64,000 bases of DNA from Thysanoteuthis rhombus (lineage: Eukaryota > Mollusca > Cephalopoda > Oegopsida > Thysanoteuthidae), in assembly GCA_963457665.1 (NCBI GenBank), contig OY735233.1:26152709-26216708 (forward strand). Reading direction: 5' to 3'. Position 1 is the first letter of the stretch; every line of letters begins with the position of its first letter. Under the pieces are notes generated by a model. The model had not been told where the DNA came from. It made no database searches and saw only the letters and a list, made by a program, of their open reading frames with translations. A program made the position numbers and the translations under genes. Positions 19,001-30,049 of this stretch are shown here, piece by piece.

Positions 19001-20927
19001 GAAGACATAAAAATAGCGCATTGAATTTAATTGATTTTGAGAATATTTGCATTTTTCTTTTTCTGTATACATATACATGTAGGATATAAGACATTGCGGA
19101 TTTCCTTTTTCTAAATGTCAGGGGAGGGCCCTTTTTCCATCTGAGCCCCTACCTTTCTAAACTCCAAGCCTTCAGAAAGTGCACGTCACTGGTGCAAACC
19201 AACAGTTAAATTACTGAAAATAATATAGTTTTTCTTATGATGATTTCTGGTAAGACACAAATTTTTATTTGTTCTAGTTGAGCCGGTTTCTGCAAATTGG
19301 GAGTGAATTATCAAATTTTGAAGTCATGTAAAAATATTTGATCAAAGAGTAAAAATGATCAGACAAAACAGTATGGCCAGGAGCACTGGAGCACACAAAC
19401 TAACACTCACACAAAAAATTATGGAACCCTTTGTCATCTTTGATGGCTACAATTGTTCAATGTTATAATTATACATACTCAAAATAATCCCTTAGCCTTT
19501 ACTGCTAACTTGTTAGACGGTCTTTCAAATACCACATTCTTAATGGGAAGAGTGTTATTATTGTTGTTAATTCATCTCGACATTGTATCAAATAAAAATG
19601 AAAAATACTTGACGTTTTAATTAATATAACCGCAAACCAAACAAAGTGTTTCCAAGTACAGAATAACATCTCAACTGAATACGTCCCTCTGTAGAATGCA
19701 ATCACGCTTGTATTGAAAGATGCAAATACAATTTTATTAGCCATAAGGGGCCGTGCTGAGAATATCTTTAAGCAATTTCGAGTTTATATTTGCACAAGCT
19801 TTCAGTGAACAAATACTTTTATCACAGGAAAAAATTTTAACACAAGATTTTTGTGCACACAGACTACAAAAATTAGAGACAATATTGTTAGTAACAACAT
19901 TTTCTCAAGATTAGCATTTTCATCTTTTGTACGAAATGTGAATTAATAATTCTGACATACATTGCATGTGAATTTTATGTATATGAGGTCATATAAGTGC
20001 AGACTTATTCTTTGGTTATTCTGAAGTTTAATGCTATTACTTATCTTCACTTAAGCTATTGTGTATTCAACTGATATGGTAAGACAAGACTAAAATTGAC
20101 TCTAAAATTTATGATCCACCAATAAACGCTCAAGTAGCTTACACTGGATTGTTCATACTGCTTGAAAATATGAACAACTCTCAAACACATAGTAAAGAAA
20201 GCAGGAACTCTTATGTACTGAAAACAACGATTCTTTCCAGTAGACTCAATTTTTTTTTCCAAAATGTTCACACGTTTTCCCAGAATATTTTTTTTTTCTA
20301 ATCAAATTTAAGAGTTTTTTTAATTTTTTTCTCTCAGAAAAGGTCACCGGAGATTCCAACAATGACATATACTAGTTTACTTATATTTATATTATTTCTT
20401 AATTATATCATATATTATTCCATTATATTTCATTATTTTATTCAATTTATTACATTTAAGCAAATTACATAATATAAGTATAACAGACAAAAAAAAAAAA
20501 AAAAATTAAAGAAAATAAAACATAACATCAATAAGTTAGAAAAACACCACCAACACATAAACCATAAGTGATAACAATTAACCAGGAAAATAAGAGCTAA
20601 AGCAGCATTATTCAAACTGTGAAACTCAAGGGTTCCATATGACCTTTCCAGGGATTGTGTGAAACAAAGTAACATTTTTGCCATATACTTAATTCTTCAT
20701 TACATAAACAATACCTCCACAGCTTGAATATATGCCTTCTCACTTTATTCATCTTGTGTAATAATTGTTCATAATATTCATAACACATTATGACTTAAAT
20801 TGAACACTTACACTAAAATGAAAACATTTTGGTTATTCACATGATACAAACACTGTTCAGTCAGTAGCTGTTCATCTGTCTATTTTTCCTTTAAGTTTAT
20901 ACATATTTCAATTTTATAAACAAGGCC

Positions 20928-20930
<3 letters not shown>
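19000..20930. other. No feature seen
   Basis: AT-rich intronic DNA. Around 20600-20650 (TTCAAACTGTGAAACTC, then AAGGGTTCCATATGACC) looks like a hAT-type element end, but there is no partner. Confidence 0.35.

Positions 20931-20933
<3 letters not shown>

Positions 20934-20972
<39 letters not shown>
20934..20972. repeat. (AT)n microsatellite
   Basis: About 38 bp of uninterrupted TA repeats. Confidence 0.95.
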
Positions 20973-20977
<5 letters not shown>

Positions 20978-21389
20978 TAATGGAAAGTTGTTTATGAAGG
21001 GGTTTCCCTAGAAAATTAAAAATGCTCCGAGTAGATAGAGGTTTATCTATTTTCATCCAATTTTTGCGATTTTCTAGTACACATGGTAGATATAAAAATA
21101 GCTGACCTTGTATAAATTCTAGAGTTAAACAGGTTTGCAATCCGGGGTGGGAACAGGGTAAGCTCATGGCTACAAACTTGAACAAGACAGATTACGACCA
21201 CAGTTGAGTAATCAAAAAGACCTACCCAACCTTCATCAGGTGAGGTAAGGACATTTTTAGTCCAAGAAGTTTTACAATTTCAGCCAACACTTAATTGCAA
21301 ATTCATGCTTATTCCTTGGTCAAGTATCTTGTCAAATAATCTTAAAAGACTAGTGTCCTCATCTTGACTATTAGAATCACATTTCAGCA

Positions 21390-21790
21390 ATAGAACCCCA
21401 AACCACCTTCAGGTATCCGTCGTGCTTGTTACCTTATGAGAATTCCAAACCAAGTCGTTTATTGAATCCATTAGGGGTAGATAAATGGTTTGGGAACTTT
21501 TTAAATCCAAAGGACAGATTCTATAAAAATGAAATATTTTTGCAGACCCCTATTTTAGCATTTAGTTTTTAAATTGTAATCAATGAACCTGTATAATAAA
21601 CCTTTAAATTCATATTCATTTTAAATGGATTATATTTATTTGAATTCTAATATATGAGTATATTTGTGTAAATTACAATGAATATTTCTCAGCCATAAAA
21701 TGTGCAATGTCAGGTTCAGAGAGAACACTGCCGTGTACCCCCAAGCATTATTTGTTTGACTCTCCGAGGGGTCTGGACCCCAGTATCAAA
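21390..21790. repeat. Family G, copy 1
   Basis: Shares with 46300-46620: CCCCTATTTTAGCATTTAGTTT, a TTATTTGAATTCTA block, a CAGCCATAAAATG / CAGCCACAAGATTC block, and GAACACTGC followed by CCTCAAGCATT or CCCCAAGCATT. The left part also matches 3400-3550. Confidence 0.65.
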
Positions 21791-21963
21791 ACCAATGAGA
21801 TAGTTTGTTTGCATATCAATTTTCCATAGTTAGTTCATCCAAGGTAACTAGATACTCTTCATCAATACTTATCTACTTTCATGTGATATCAGGAAAAATC
21901 CAATAATCAAAACTTGGAGCCTTCAACTAAATATCATTGTCTGCCTCTTCCACTATATCAATA

Positions 21964-22245
21964 CCAGCCGTTTAGCATCCGTCATTACATAGACTTTCAC
22001 CAGGATTCATCAGACCTCTTTATCATGGGCATCATTGAGCCAATACTTTCTGAACTGGTCAAGTTCGTCATGCCATTTTTGCCAGCCACGGTTTTGCATA
22101 TGATCTCTGGGGATCAACGTGGTGAATTGTGATGTCCATCGGTTGTCTGCCATTCTTGTAACATAGCCAGTCCATTGCCATTTGAGTTTTCTAATGGATT
22201 CTATGATATTTCTGACTCTTGTTTCATCTCTAATCTTCAGAAACC
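21964..22245 (-). pseudogene. RTE LINE 3' fragment
   Basis: Starts at the family 3' end (GTTTAGCATCCGTCATTACA) and runs through the WAGHVARM-equivalent region. Truncated at about 280 bp, with several disabling changes. Confidence 0.85.
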
Positions 22246-22325
22246 TAAACTAAGAACACAAAGGTATCAGACTAGGAAGCAAATACCTAAGTAACCTTAT
22301 ATTTGTTGATGACATCAGCCACTGA

Positions 22326-22680
22326 ATCATCATCATCAGTCTTTTAATGTCTGTCGTTGGACATAGACCTTCCCCAGGATTTGCCACACTTTTTTATCAT
22401 GGGCGTCACAGAGCCAGTACTTCCTGAATTTGTCAAGCTCGTCTCTCCATCTAATATTCTGCCAGCCTCGGTTGCACATGTGATCTTGGGGGATCCATGT
22501 CGTGAGTCGTGATGTCCATGGGTTGTCCGCCATTCATGCAACATAACCAGCCCACCTCCATTTGAGATTTTTAATGGATTCTATGATGTCCCTGACTCTT
22601 GTCTTCTTTCAGATGTACTGTGCTGTCTTGTCGTCTCTGCATATGAGGCCCAGCATAATTCTTTCATATGCTCGGCCAGT
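22326..22680 (-). pseudogene. RTE LINE 3' fragment with TGATGA tail
   Basis: The tail CATCATCATC at 22326 is followed by the C-terminus of the RT protein: MADNPWTSRLTTWIPQDHM, CNRGWQNIRWRDELDKFRKY and a KVWQILGKVYVQRQTLKD end. It is one of the better preserved fragments, with a frameshift near 22530. Confidence 0.9.
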
Positions 22681-22937
22681 GAATTAGAGTACATTAATTT
22701 TTGCACAACCCATGGTGTAATCTGACAGGGTCATGTAAAGATAGTAATATTATCCAGATATTATAAACAGCTTCCTAAGGTGAAAGGGGCAGACACTTCA
22801 AGTTTCATCTAGAGACTTTTGTTTCTTTTTATTCCCCATCTAAATTCTAGACAATCTAAATGAAGAAAGTTACCAGCACAAACTTCAGCAAAATGAATGT
22901 CAAGTACAACAAAGACAATAACTTAAAATCAAAACCA

Positions 22938-23527
22938 ACAAAGTAGACAAAGTAGACCACTAAACACTTACCTGGAACATTGAATCTCAAAAAATCCTCA
23001 AAAAAAGAAAAAAATCAAGTGAAGAACTGCACTAGGTTGGCAAACTTTTGATAGTGCAAATGTGACTTTCAAGAACAAGAAAATCCCATTAGTCTTGGAT
23101 AAGAGACCAACAACCAATGCATCCTCCCAATAGTCACCTATGGAGCTGAAACATGGAACCTAGCCATAAGATTGACCCTCAAACTGAAAAACTATGCAAC
23201 ATGCACATGAGAGAACCATGCTCAGCCTCACAAGGAGAGATCATAAGACAACACAGTATATTAGAGAAAAGACAGGAATCCGAGATATCATAGAAACCAT
23301 AGGAAAATCCTACAGCAAGAATATCATAAGCACTGGACATCCCAACTCACAATGTGGATCCCCAGAGACTATACACAAAATTGTGGCTGACAGAAAGTAA
23401 GATGGCGTGACAAGCTAGACAAATTCAGGAAGTACTGGCTCTAGGACACCCATGATAGAGAGGTCTAGCCAATCTTGGGGAAGGTCTATGTCTAATAGCA
23501 GACACTTGAAGACTGATAATGATGATA
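22938..23527 (+). pseudogene. RTE LINE 3' fragment, opposite orientation
   Basis: Begins at the KVDHYxYLG-equivalent (AAAGTAGACCACTAAACAC), passes TYGAETWN and RDHKTTQYIREKTGIRDI, and ends ACTTGAAGACTGATAATGATGA. With 22326-22680 it forms an inverted pair separated by about 260 bp. Confidence 0.88.
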
Positions 23528-23671
23528 TGTGGTTTACTCAATGCCATAGTTTGAAAGTTTGAGAAGTCACGATAAAAAGCAACTGAAAATTTAAGGGTTA
23601 TAAAGTGGAGAGAGAAAACCATAGCCATTAGTGGGTGATGAAATATAAGGGATCCAGGGGGCTGTACTCAC

Positions 23672-23765
23672 CTGTGTAGCATTCATCAGTGTCTACCTTC
23701 TTCCTGAAAAATCTTATTCCAATGTACGACAGCAGAACCAGTAGAATGGCAAGCAGCAAAAATAT
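23672..23765 (-). CDS. Exon encoding a transmembrane helix, unknown protein
   Basis: On the minus strand the acceptor TTTTTGCTTCTTTTCTTCCAG precedes 94 nt, and the donor CAG/GTGAGTAC follows; both are close to consensus. Only one frame is open: IFLLLAILLVLLSYIGIRFF then RKKVDTDECYT. That is about 20 hydrophobic residues followed by Arg-Phe-Phe-Arg-Lys-Lys, a classic stop-transfer arrangement, so the chain probably runs extracellular to cytoplasmic (type I). The exon enters at phase 0 and leaves at phase 1. The neighbouring 23 kb is otherwise repeats. I do not recognise the family; the ectodomain exons that would identify it lie upstream on the minus strand, at higher coordinates or outside the window. 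The other two frames contain stops. Confidence 0.68.
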
Positions 23766-23984
23766 CTGGAAGAAAAGAAGCAAAAAAGAAAATGTATTTT
23801 TGCTCTATTTGTATTTTGTTTTGTTTTTTTCAATAAACAATCCTGAAAAGGAAAATGGAGAACTATTTGGCAGCTCAGAATTTACTATGAAACAAACTTC
23901 ACAGATTTATACCCATGTAAATTTCAAACAAGAAACTTCTTCACAAAGTATTCTAACTTACTACTTTCATTAAATTTTGACAAG

Positions 23985-24210
23985 TTTTTACCTTCATCCT
24001 AACTTTCAGTAGCTTTTTAATAACTTAGAATAGGACTATAATCCTACAGCAAAAGAGTCATCGGAAAATAAAGGAGAAGCCCACAGTGAGAATCAAACTC
24101 ACACCCTCTCGCCAGAGGAGGTCAAGTACACACCAGGCAGCTCTTAAGTATCTAGTTGGGTTACTTCTTTTAACCATTTAGTTTTTACCGTCATCTTAAT
24201 CTCAGTTTTA
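23985..24210 (-). repeat. tRNA-type SINE(s), families T tail and U
   Basis: Minus strand at 24170-24060 carries a tRNA-like head with B box GAGTTTGATTCTCAC. The plus-strand strings TACCTTCATCCTAACTTTCAG (23990) and TTACCGTCATCTTAATCTCAG (24186) are reverse-complement forms of the family T tail. Confidence 0.6.
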
Positions 24211-24229
24211 CGCAAGCAACAAAATTATG

Positions 24230-24410
24230 ATGGCAATAGTCGGTTGAAGGGAGCGAGTTTAAAAGTGTGAATCAGCTTCTGCTTCATGGCTCATTCGTAA
24301 AAGAAACTAGGCATAAACTTGACTACCATTGGCAATGAAGGTGTGAGTTTAATTCTTACCAAAGGCTTATCACTCTTTACTTTTAAATGCAAAGTTATTG
24401 GTTACCATAG
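24230..24410 (+). repeat. tRNA-type SINE, family U, plus-strand copy
   Basis: GGTGTGAGTTTAATTCTTACC at 24340-24360 is a diverged B-box region matching the family U head at 24060-24170, in inverse orientation. Confidence 0.5.
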
Positions 24411-25280
24411 AAACAAAGGCCTAAGTTGTATGAAAAAAAAAAAATTTTAAAACTAGTCAAAAACTTAAATTAACTTATGAAACATTCAACTCTGAACACC
24501 AGTAGCCCCTTTAACCGCAGTCTTTTGAAAGTTCAGTCCATAAACATAGGCGGATGATGACAAATATTGATACATTCTGACATCTCAGGAATCATGACCC
24601 ACAGACATTGATCAGACACAGTACACATTATATTTACTGTTTACGGGCATGAACAAACTTTCGCGCTCCTAGAATCATGGCCATCTGTTCATAATCTGAC
24701 TCTAGGATATTGATCGAATATAACACACATTATGTAGCTCTTGGGAGTCAGTGTGAAGGAATCGTACACGTGACAGGGGGTGAGCATTCAAAGGGCTAGA
24801 ACTTCCAAAAGAATCAGACAGAAACACAGGAGGCTGATAAAAAAATAATTCACTTCCATAACTTTTCATCAAGAAAAACGTGGCTGGAACATTTTGTTTT
24901 GAGCATCAAGAAATGTAACACTCCTTAATGAATCTACAATCTTATGATACAAAAGGTTCGTCATTTTGTTGGTTTTTGGTCATACTAAAGCAAACATTGA
25001 TAGAAGGGTATTGCAAACTCACAGAAACAAAATGGACTGCTGCTGGTAATAACTACACCTGCTACCACATCTTATTTTCACCTAATCATGTTGCCTTATT
25101 GTTTTAGAATTATTATATAAGAAAATATGAAAAGTAGAAAACCGACAGAAAATAGATTTCACTACAGGTATACAAGGGGTGGGGGAGGATCATAAATTTT
25201 ACTAAAATACATATTTGTATATTTCATCATGAAAATAATCTGTCATTTTTCAATATAAATAAATTAGCTGCATGGATCTG
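24410..25280. other. No feature seen
   Basis: AT-rich DNA. Two loosely similar blocks at 24590-24650 and 24680-24740 (GAATCATGaCC..., GATC..A.ACAC..CATTAT) may be an old local duplication. Confidence 0.35.
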
Positions 25281-25390
25281 GATGAAGAATAAGTTCCCAG
25301 TGAGAATCAAACTCACAACCCTCTATATTGAAGAGTGGCTCACTCAATGCTCTTACAACCGTGCTACTGGAACTAATGGCAGGTGCAAAT
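25280..25390 (-). repeat. tRNA-type SINE, family U
   Basis: Minus strand: A-box-like TAGCACGGTTGTAAGAGCAT, then B-box-like GAGTTTGATTCTCACTGGG. The spacing fits a tRNA-derived head. Same family as 24060-24170. Confidence 0.7.
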
Positions 25391-25559
25391 CAAACTCTTA
25401 AATTCTTTGCCTATCCTGATTCCTTCTGCATCATGTTTGTTAAATGGTAGTTCAGTATCGGTAATCTATTTTCTTTTCGTATTTTATTAAATGAAGTATT
25501 ACTAGTATATCTCGGAATTTTTGAGATGAGGTATTATTATTATTTCTATTGATATTCGG

Positions 25560-25660
25560 ACCATCGTCATCTTGGTTTTTTTTCATGCAACGTTTCGGCT
25601 GTTGCACTCGACGGCCTTCGTCAGGTATCATCTGGTAGATTTGGGGAAGTAACGAACCGA
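25560..25660 (-). repeat. Penelope-like end with the best hammerhead-like core
   Basis: Minus strand: CTGACGA (25624-25618), a 21-nt segment that begins AGGC and ends GCC, then GAAAC (25596-25592). GGC/GCC can form stem II between the two conserved strings. Same 33-nt span as the cores at 13619 and 15381. A competing TGCAAC/GTTGCA hairpin overlaps. Confidence 0.5.
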
Positions 25661-25729
25661 ACCCTTTATTTATCTGACGGGGGTATATTGACCATACTCC
25701 CCTCTTAGCATTAGTAGTATTGTTATATT

Positions 25730-25830
25730 GTCTCACACTAGGATCGAACCTAGAACCATCAGATTACTTGGACACATAGTGCAGTGGTTACAGCATCAGA
25801 CAAATTACTGATGGTTCTAATAGAATTTTT
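25730..25830. repeat. tRNA-like fragments in inverted arrangement
   Basis: Minus-strand GGTTCGATCCTAGTGTGAG (25750-25732) is a perfect B-box match. GTGCAGTGGTTACAGCATC on plus at about 25779 is A-box-like. TGATGGTTCTA occurs on both strands, so two fragments face each other. Confidence 0.55.
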
Positions 25831-25924
25831 TTTTTTTAAATATACAAGTAGGTTAGTATATTGATTAGCTATTCAGAAGAAAAGGTTTAAAGTTTAAAAA
25901 CAAAAAACAGTGATTAACAATAGC

Positions 25925-26300
25925 AGAAAGCTTTCTCAAAATGCCTTTTGCAATTAAATTAAAAGTACCTTGTGTAAGTGAATCGCCATAGCTGGTGCAT
26001 GAACCAGAATTAATTTCGGGCATTGTTGGTCCCGAAACGACCAAAGATACCCCCAAAGGCACTTTTTTGAAGATGAAAAAGAAAAAAAGTTTTTAAAAAG
26101 GTGCCAAAGGGTGTACAAGCAAATTTTCAAAGTAATAGCCCCAAAAATGTGACCTGGAGACACACACCTCCTGAACACACACATATACATACATACATGC
26201 ACACTCCAAGAAAGAAGAAGATCTGTAGCCCATTGTACAGGCTGGTTGATCATTTGTGGGGCTACAGCAATTCGATTCATTGAGATATTGTGTGAACAAA
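25925..26300 (-). repeat. Family C, copy 2
   Basis: Same orientation and landmarks as the 18690 copy: GTGAATCGCCATAGC, GGCATTGTTGGTCCCG, CAAGCAAATTTTCAAAG and GTGACCTGGAGACACACAC, ending near GGGGCTACAGCAATTCGATT. Confidence 0.7.
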
Positions 26301-27460
26301 CAGACAAACATGAATGACAACACAGTTCAACTAATAGAATTGATAGAGGCATAGCGTTTTGTATGTTAAAAGAAAAGGAGTTGTGTAATCATTTGCCAGT
26401 TTTCTTATCAGAGTCACTTGCTGGAAGATAAGGTCAGAAGTCAAGAAAAACAATGATAAACAAAAAACCCTTCTCAAAAACCCTTTGCAAGATAAGCACT
26501 CAAACAACAGATTTTTCAACATTTGCAGAACAGCTGCCACAGAAAGCTACTTCCGGCATTGATAACTATTCAAATAATTCACTGTATTTTGCAAGACACT
26601 TTGAGATAATAATCAGGTAAAAAAGGTTAGAGTGTACAATACCAAGTAATGTTTAATCCTCTGAAACCTAACCTTATTCCAGCTTGAAATCTCCACTATT
26701 TGTGATGATTTCATGGAGGATTTCACGACGATGGAATTTCAAATCAAATATAAGTAATTCTGGATACAGAAATAAGCTTAGGTTTGACTTATAACTGTCA
26801 CAATCTTCAGCTCACAGGATGCAGCGTGATTTTCGGAGATAGGGAAAATCTTCATGACCACACCATTAGCAGTTTTACCCACGTTTCACTCATACCCAGG
26901 ACCTGTGTGTGAGACAGACATGCTAACAGGTCCACTATCTGGGGGGACCTGAGTTGGGAGTTGAATACAAAACCTCAATGTCTTTCAAAGGCTGTAGGCT
27001 CCAAACAGCAAGAGATTGTAACAACAGAAAAATCCTTGAATCCAGGATGTTATACTAACTGAAGAAATACGGAAGGTATCTAAAACTGGTGAGCATCCAG
27101 TATAATTTTAGGTATTGTTTCACAACTAAACTAACCAATATAGAACAACAACAACAACACTCTCTGGTTGAGGACAAAATCAAATTACATTTAATAGCAA
27201 TAATTAGGGGTTCAATGAGCCAAAGAAAATAAGGTTTTACATTTCAAGAGCAGTCTCAATTGCAAACCTTAATGAAGGCGAAGGCAACTGCATTCCATAA
27301 TTATGTGTTGAATATCAAAACACAATCACCATCCCCTTCATTTGACAAGCTTCAATACACACAAAACTCATTGAAAAAATAAACAAAAAAAGGAAATGCT
27401 GCAATTTCATAAGTACCAAGTTGAATATAACTTTTAAAGTTCTTGATATGCTCTGCAAAG
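26300..27460. other. No supported gene
   Basis: Contains one possible tRNA-like fragment on the minus strand near 26895-26945 (CTGTTAGCATGTCTG, then GGTCCTGGGTATGAGTG). Otherwise featureless. Confidence 0.3.
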
Positions 27461-27464
27461 TACC

Positions 27465-27640
27465 GGAGATGCAGGTGGCCTAATGGTTAACAGCATGGAG
27501 AGTGGAATTGGCCTGACTTAGGCAGTCTGAGCTCATTTTGTACAAATGCCCTAGGGGGTAATAACAGAGCAGTTGGAGCACTTTAGTCCTGTACAACATT
27601 CCATCTTGGGCATTGGGCTGGCACACATGATTTGTAAAAA
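27465..27640 (+). repeat. tRNA-type SINE, family W
   Basis: A-box-like GGTGGCCTAATGGTTAACAGC followed by a TGAGCTC segment and a body including CATTGGGCTGGCACAC. A diverged relative lies at 39755-39950. Confidence 0.5.
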
Positions 27641-27794
27641 CACCCACAATTGTTAAACAATGACTGGATCTCAGTTGGAAGAGGTAAACTAATCATATCA
27701 AGAATTACATACAAAGTGACAATAAAGGCAAGAAGCCATTATGTGCTCATTTATCGTCATAGTGACAATTGAATTGATAAGCTAACAATGTATT

Positions 27795-27882
27795 GGCTCC
27801 ACGATACCCAAGATAGAGAGATCTGGTGAATCCTGGGGAAGGTCAAAGTCCAATGACGGATGATAAAAGACTCTTGATGACG
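27795..27882 (+). pseudogene. RTE LINE extreme 3' end
   Basis: GGCTCCACGATACCCAAGAT through TGGGGAAGGTC to ATAAAAGACTCTTGATGA: the last ~90 bp of the family with a degraded TGA tail, directly followed by a second fragment in the same orientation. Confidence 0.8.
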
Positions 27883-28335
27883 CTTATTGATCCATTCTTG
27901 TTATCGAAACGAAGGGTGTACAACCCAACCAATGCATCTCCCCCATGGAACCGAAACATGAGAACTAACCAAAAGACTGACCCTCATGCTGAGAACCATG
28001 CAACTTGCAAATGAAAGAATAATGCTCAACCTCACATGGAGATATCACAAGACAGCACATTATGTAAGAGAAAAAAGCTGGAGTCAGAGATATACTATCG
28101 ATTATAAAACTCAAATGGCCATGGGCCGGCCATGATGCAAGAATGGCAGACAAACACTGGACATCATAACTCACAACATGGATCCCTAGTGATCATATGC
28201 GAAACTATAGCTAGCAAAAAATATGATGGTGTGAGGAAATAAACATATTGGCTCCACCACACCCATGATGGAAATTTCGGGTAAATCTTGGGGAAGGTGA
28301 TGTCCAATGACAGCTGCTTAACAGCTGACAATAAT
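27883..28335 (+). pseudogene. RTE LINE 3' fragment, tandem to the preceding one
   Basis: Begins at the KRRVYN-equivalent, contains the TAQYIREK and KWPWAGHDARMAD-equivalent regions, and ends TTGGGGAAGGTGATGTCC..CAGC. Heavily mutated. Confidence 0.85.
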
Positions 28336-28339
28336 TGAC

Positions 28340-29620
28340 CCTTTGACTGCAAAATTCAATCATTGCAGTAATAGTTTCAACAATTATTCTTCACTCCACC
28401 CCACAATTAGTGGGGGGAAGAGGAGCAATGCATGCATATCCATATAGATAAGGAAGTAATTGATTCAGACTGGTGTCTCTTTCTCTTGACTGATAATACC
28501 AACGACCTGTAACATCACTACATAGATGCCATAAAAGTGTTCACAGAGTTTAGAGTAAAATGGACTGGCTTAATGCAATAACACTTCTTTTTTACCTAAG
28601 TCACCTGGTTGGTTACAGGTAAACAAGAAAATTAATTATCTCAAGGAAAAAAAAAAGGATCTTAAAAAAGTGGACTCAAGTCAATGAATGCTGATGTACA
28701 CAACTTCAGTATCGGGCTGGGAAATAAAAAAAAATTTTCTTTTTCGATAAAATAAGTATTTTAATATAGTAATTGTTGACAAAAGTATGTTGAGAATATT
28801 TTATTATAAATCAAATGGATCAAAATAATTCATTTAAACAAATTTTCAATGATTTTTTTTCCAACCCAGAAACCAATGTTAATGACTATTTTCTGGCTCA
28901 CTTCAAAAGCGGAGTTTTATTTTCTTTATCTTATAAAAGTCATTAGATCTTGCTGGCTAAAATAAGATTCATTTGCAATCTCACCTGTAAACAAAAACAC
29001 TCTAGAAAAATCTGAATTTCCAAATGACTACTTATCACCATTATCTTGATTTGTCTGTTTCATTTGGAGAAAATATTTACTCAGATAAAAAGCCGCTAAT
29101 AAATTAAGATGAGGGTAAAAAACAGTCATAAAAATAATGATTTATAATACTTAATCAAATAAAAATTGATAAAAAAATTGATTAAACTCTTGCAGAAGTT
29201 CATCTAAATAAGGCTGAACTTGACAGGAAGGAGACTGAGTAGCCAGAAAAAAGAGAGTCAATTAAATTACATTCAAGTGAAAATGAAGCCAATCACACAC
29301 AGGGAGCAGGGTTTAACCCCCATGACCCTCAACCCCTTCCCCAGCCAGCAAGGATTAAGAGGTCAAAATTAGTTCAAAGATAAAGAAAGGAAAGAGATAA
29401 TTCAGAGATAAACTGAACAAAGATCTATTTGAAGCATCAACAGACCCCAAGTTCAAACTTTTTGTCAAAATTCATTTAAATGACACATTCAATTCTGCAA
29501 GCAGCTTCAACCCAATGATAAAGTGGTGAATTCGCCTTGAAGGGAAAAGAAAGAACCCCTAACAATCCATTAATAACATAGCAAACACTAGCATTCCAAG
29601 GGAAATAATGAATTACAACC
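28340..29620. other. No feature seen
   Basis: AT-rich DNA with long A/T-only stretches near 28700-28870 and 29100-29180. Confidence 0.35.
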
Positions 29621-29624
29621 ACCC

Positions 29625-30030
29625 ATACATGCTGCGTTGGGGGTGATTCAAAGTTGGAGAAAAAGGTGACCAATGAATAAATTACTTGCCTTTTGTTGGG
29701 CTATAATCATTAAAAAAAGTCTTTAAAAAAAATATATACAGGCACAAAATAGTGACCAATTTAGGAGAAACTTACATTGAATATTGAACCCCCATTGAGT
29801 ACCTACTTTGTAGAGGAATTTTCAAAAAAGCTACAAAAATTTTCCCAACTCATTGAGGGTAGTGTGTCAGTGCAAAAAATTTCAAGTTTCTATTATGAAC
29901 AGATAGGGCTGGGCAAAGTCCAGATAGATACATATAAATGCCCAAACATATGAATAACCTAAACCCAGCAACAGTGAATAAACCAGTCTGTTGTGGGTAA
30001 CCATGATTAATAATGACACATTCAAACCTG
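29625..30030 (+). repeat. Family A variant with a distinct 3' tail
   Basis: The first ~255 bp match family A (GGGGGTGATTCAAAG, GTGACCAATGAATAAATTAC, ATTGAACCCCCATTGAGTACC). The remainder (ATGCCCAAACATATGAATAAC, AAACCCAGCAACAGTG, AAACCAGTCTGTTG) matches 63030-63160 but not other A copies, defining a subfamily. Confidence 0.7.
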
Positions 30031-30049
30031 CAGCCAGCCCCAACCACCA

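Larger units (their letters stand above)
18423..23671 (-). other. Predicted intron between the two exons
   Basis: Begins (high coordinate) with GTGAGT after exon A and ends with ACGCAG before exon B. It holds a family C copy, family G, an (AT)n tract and three RTE fragments, two of them in opposite orientation. Its existence depends on both exon calls. Confidence 0.45.

Noticed and set aside
25732-25760. tRNA gene suggested by a perfect B box
   Set aside because: No matching A box at the right distance on the same strand and no acceptor stem.
28981-29010. Minus-strand exon suggested by CTCACCTGTAAAC
   Set aside because: The nearest acceptor leaves only about 17 nt with no frame support.
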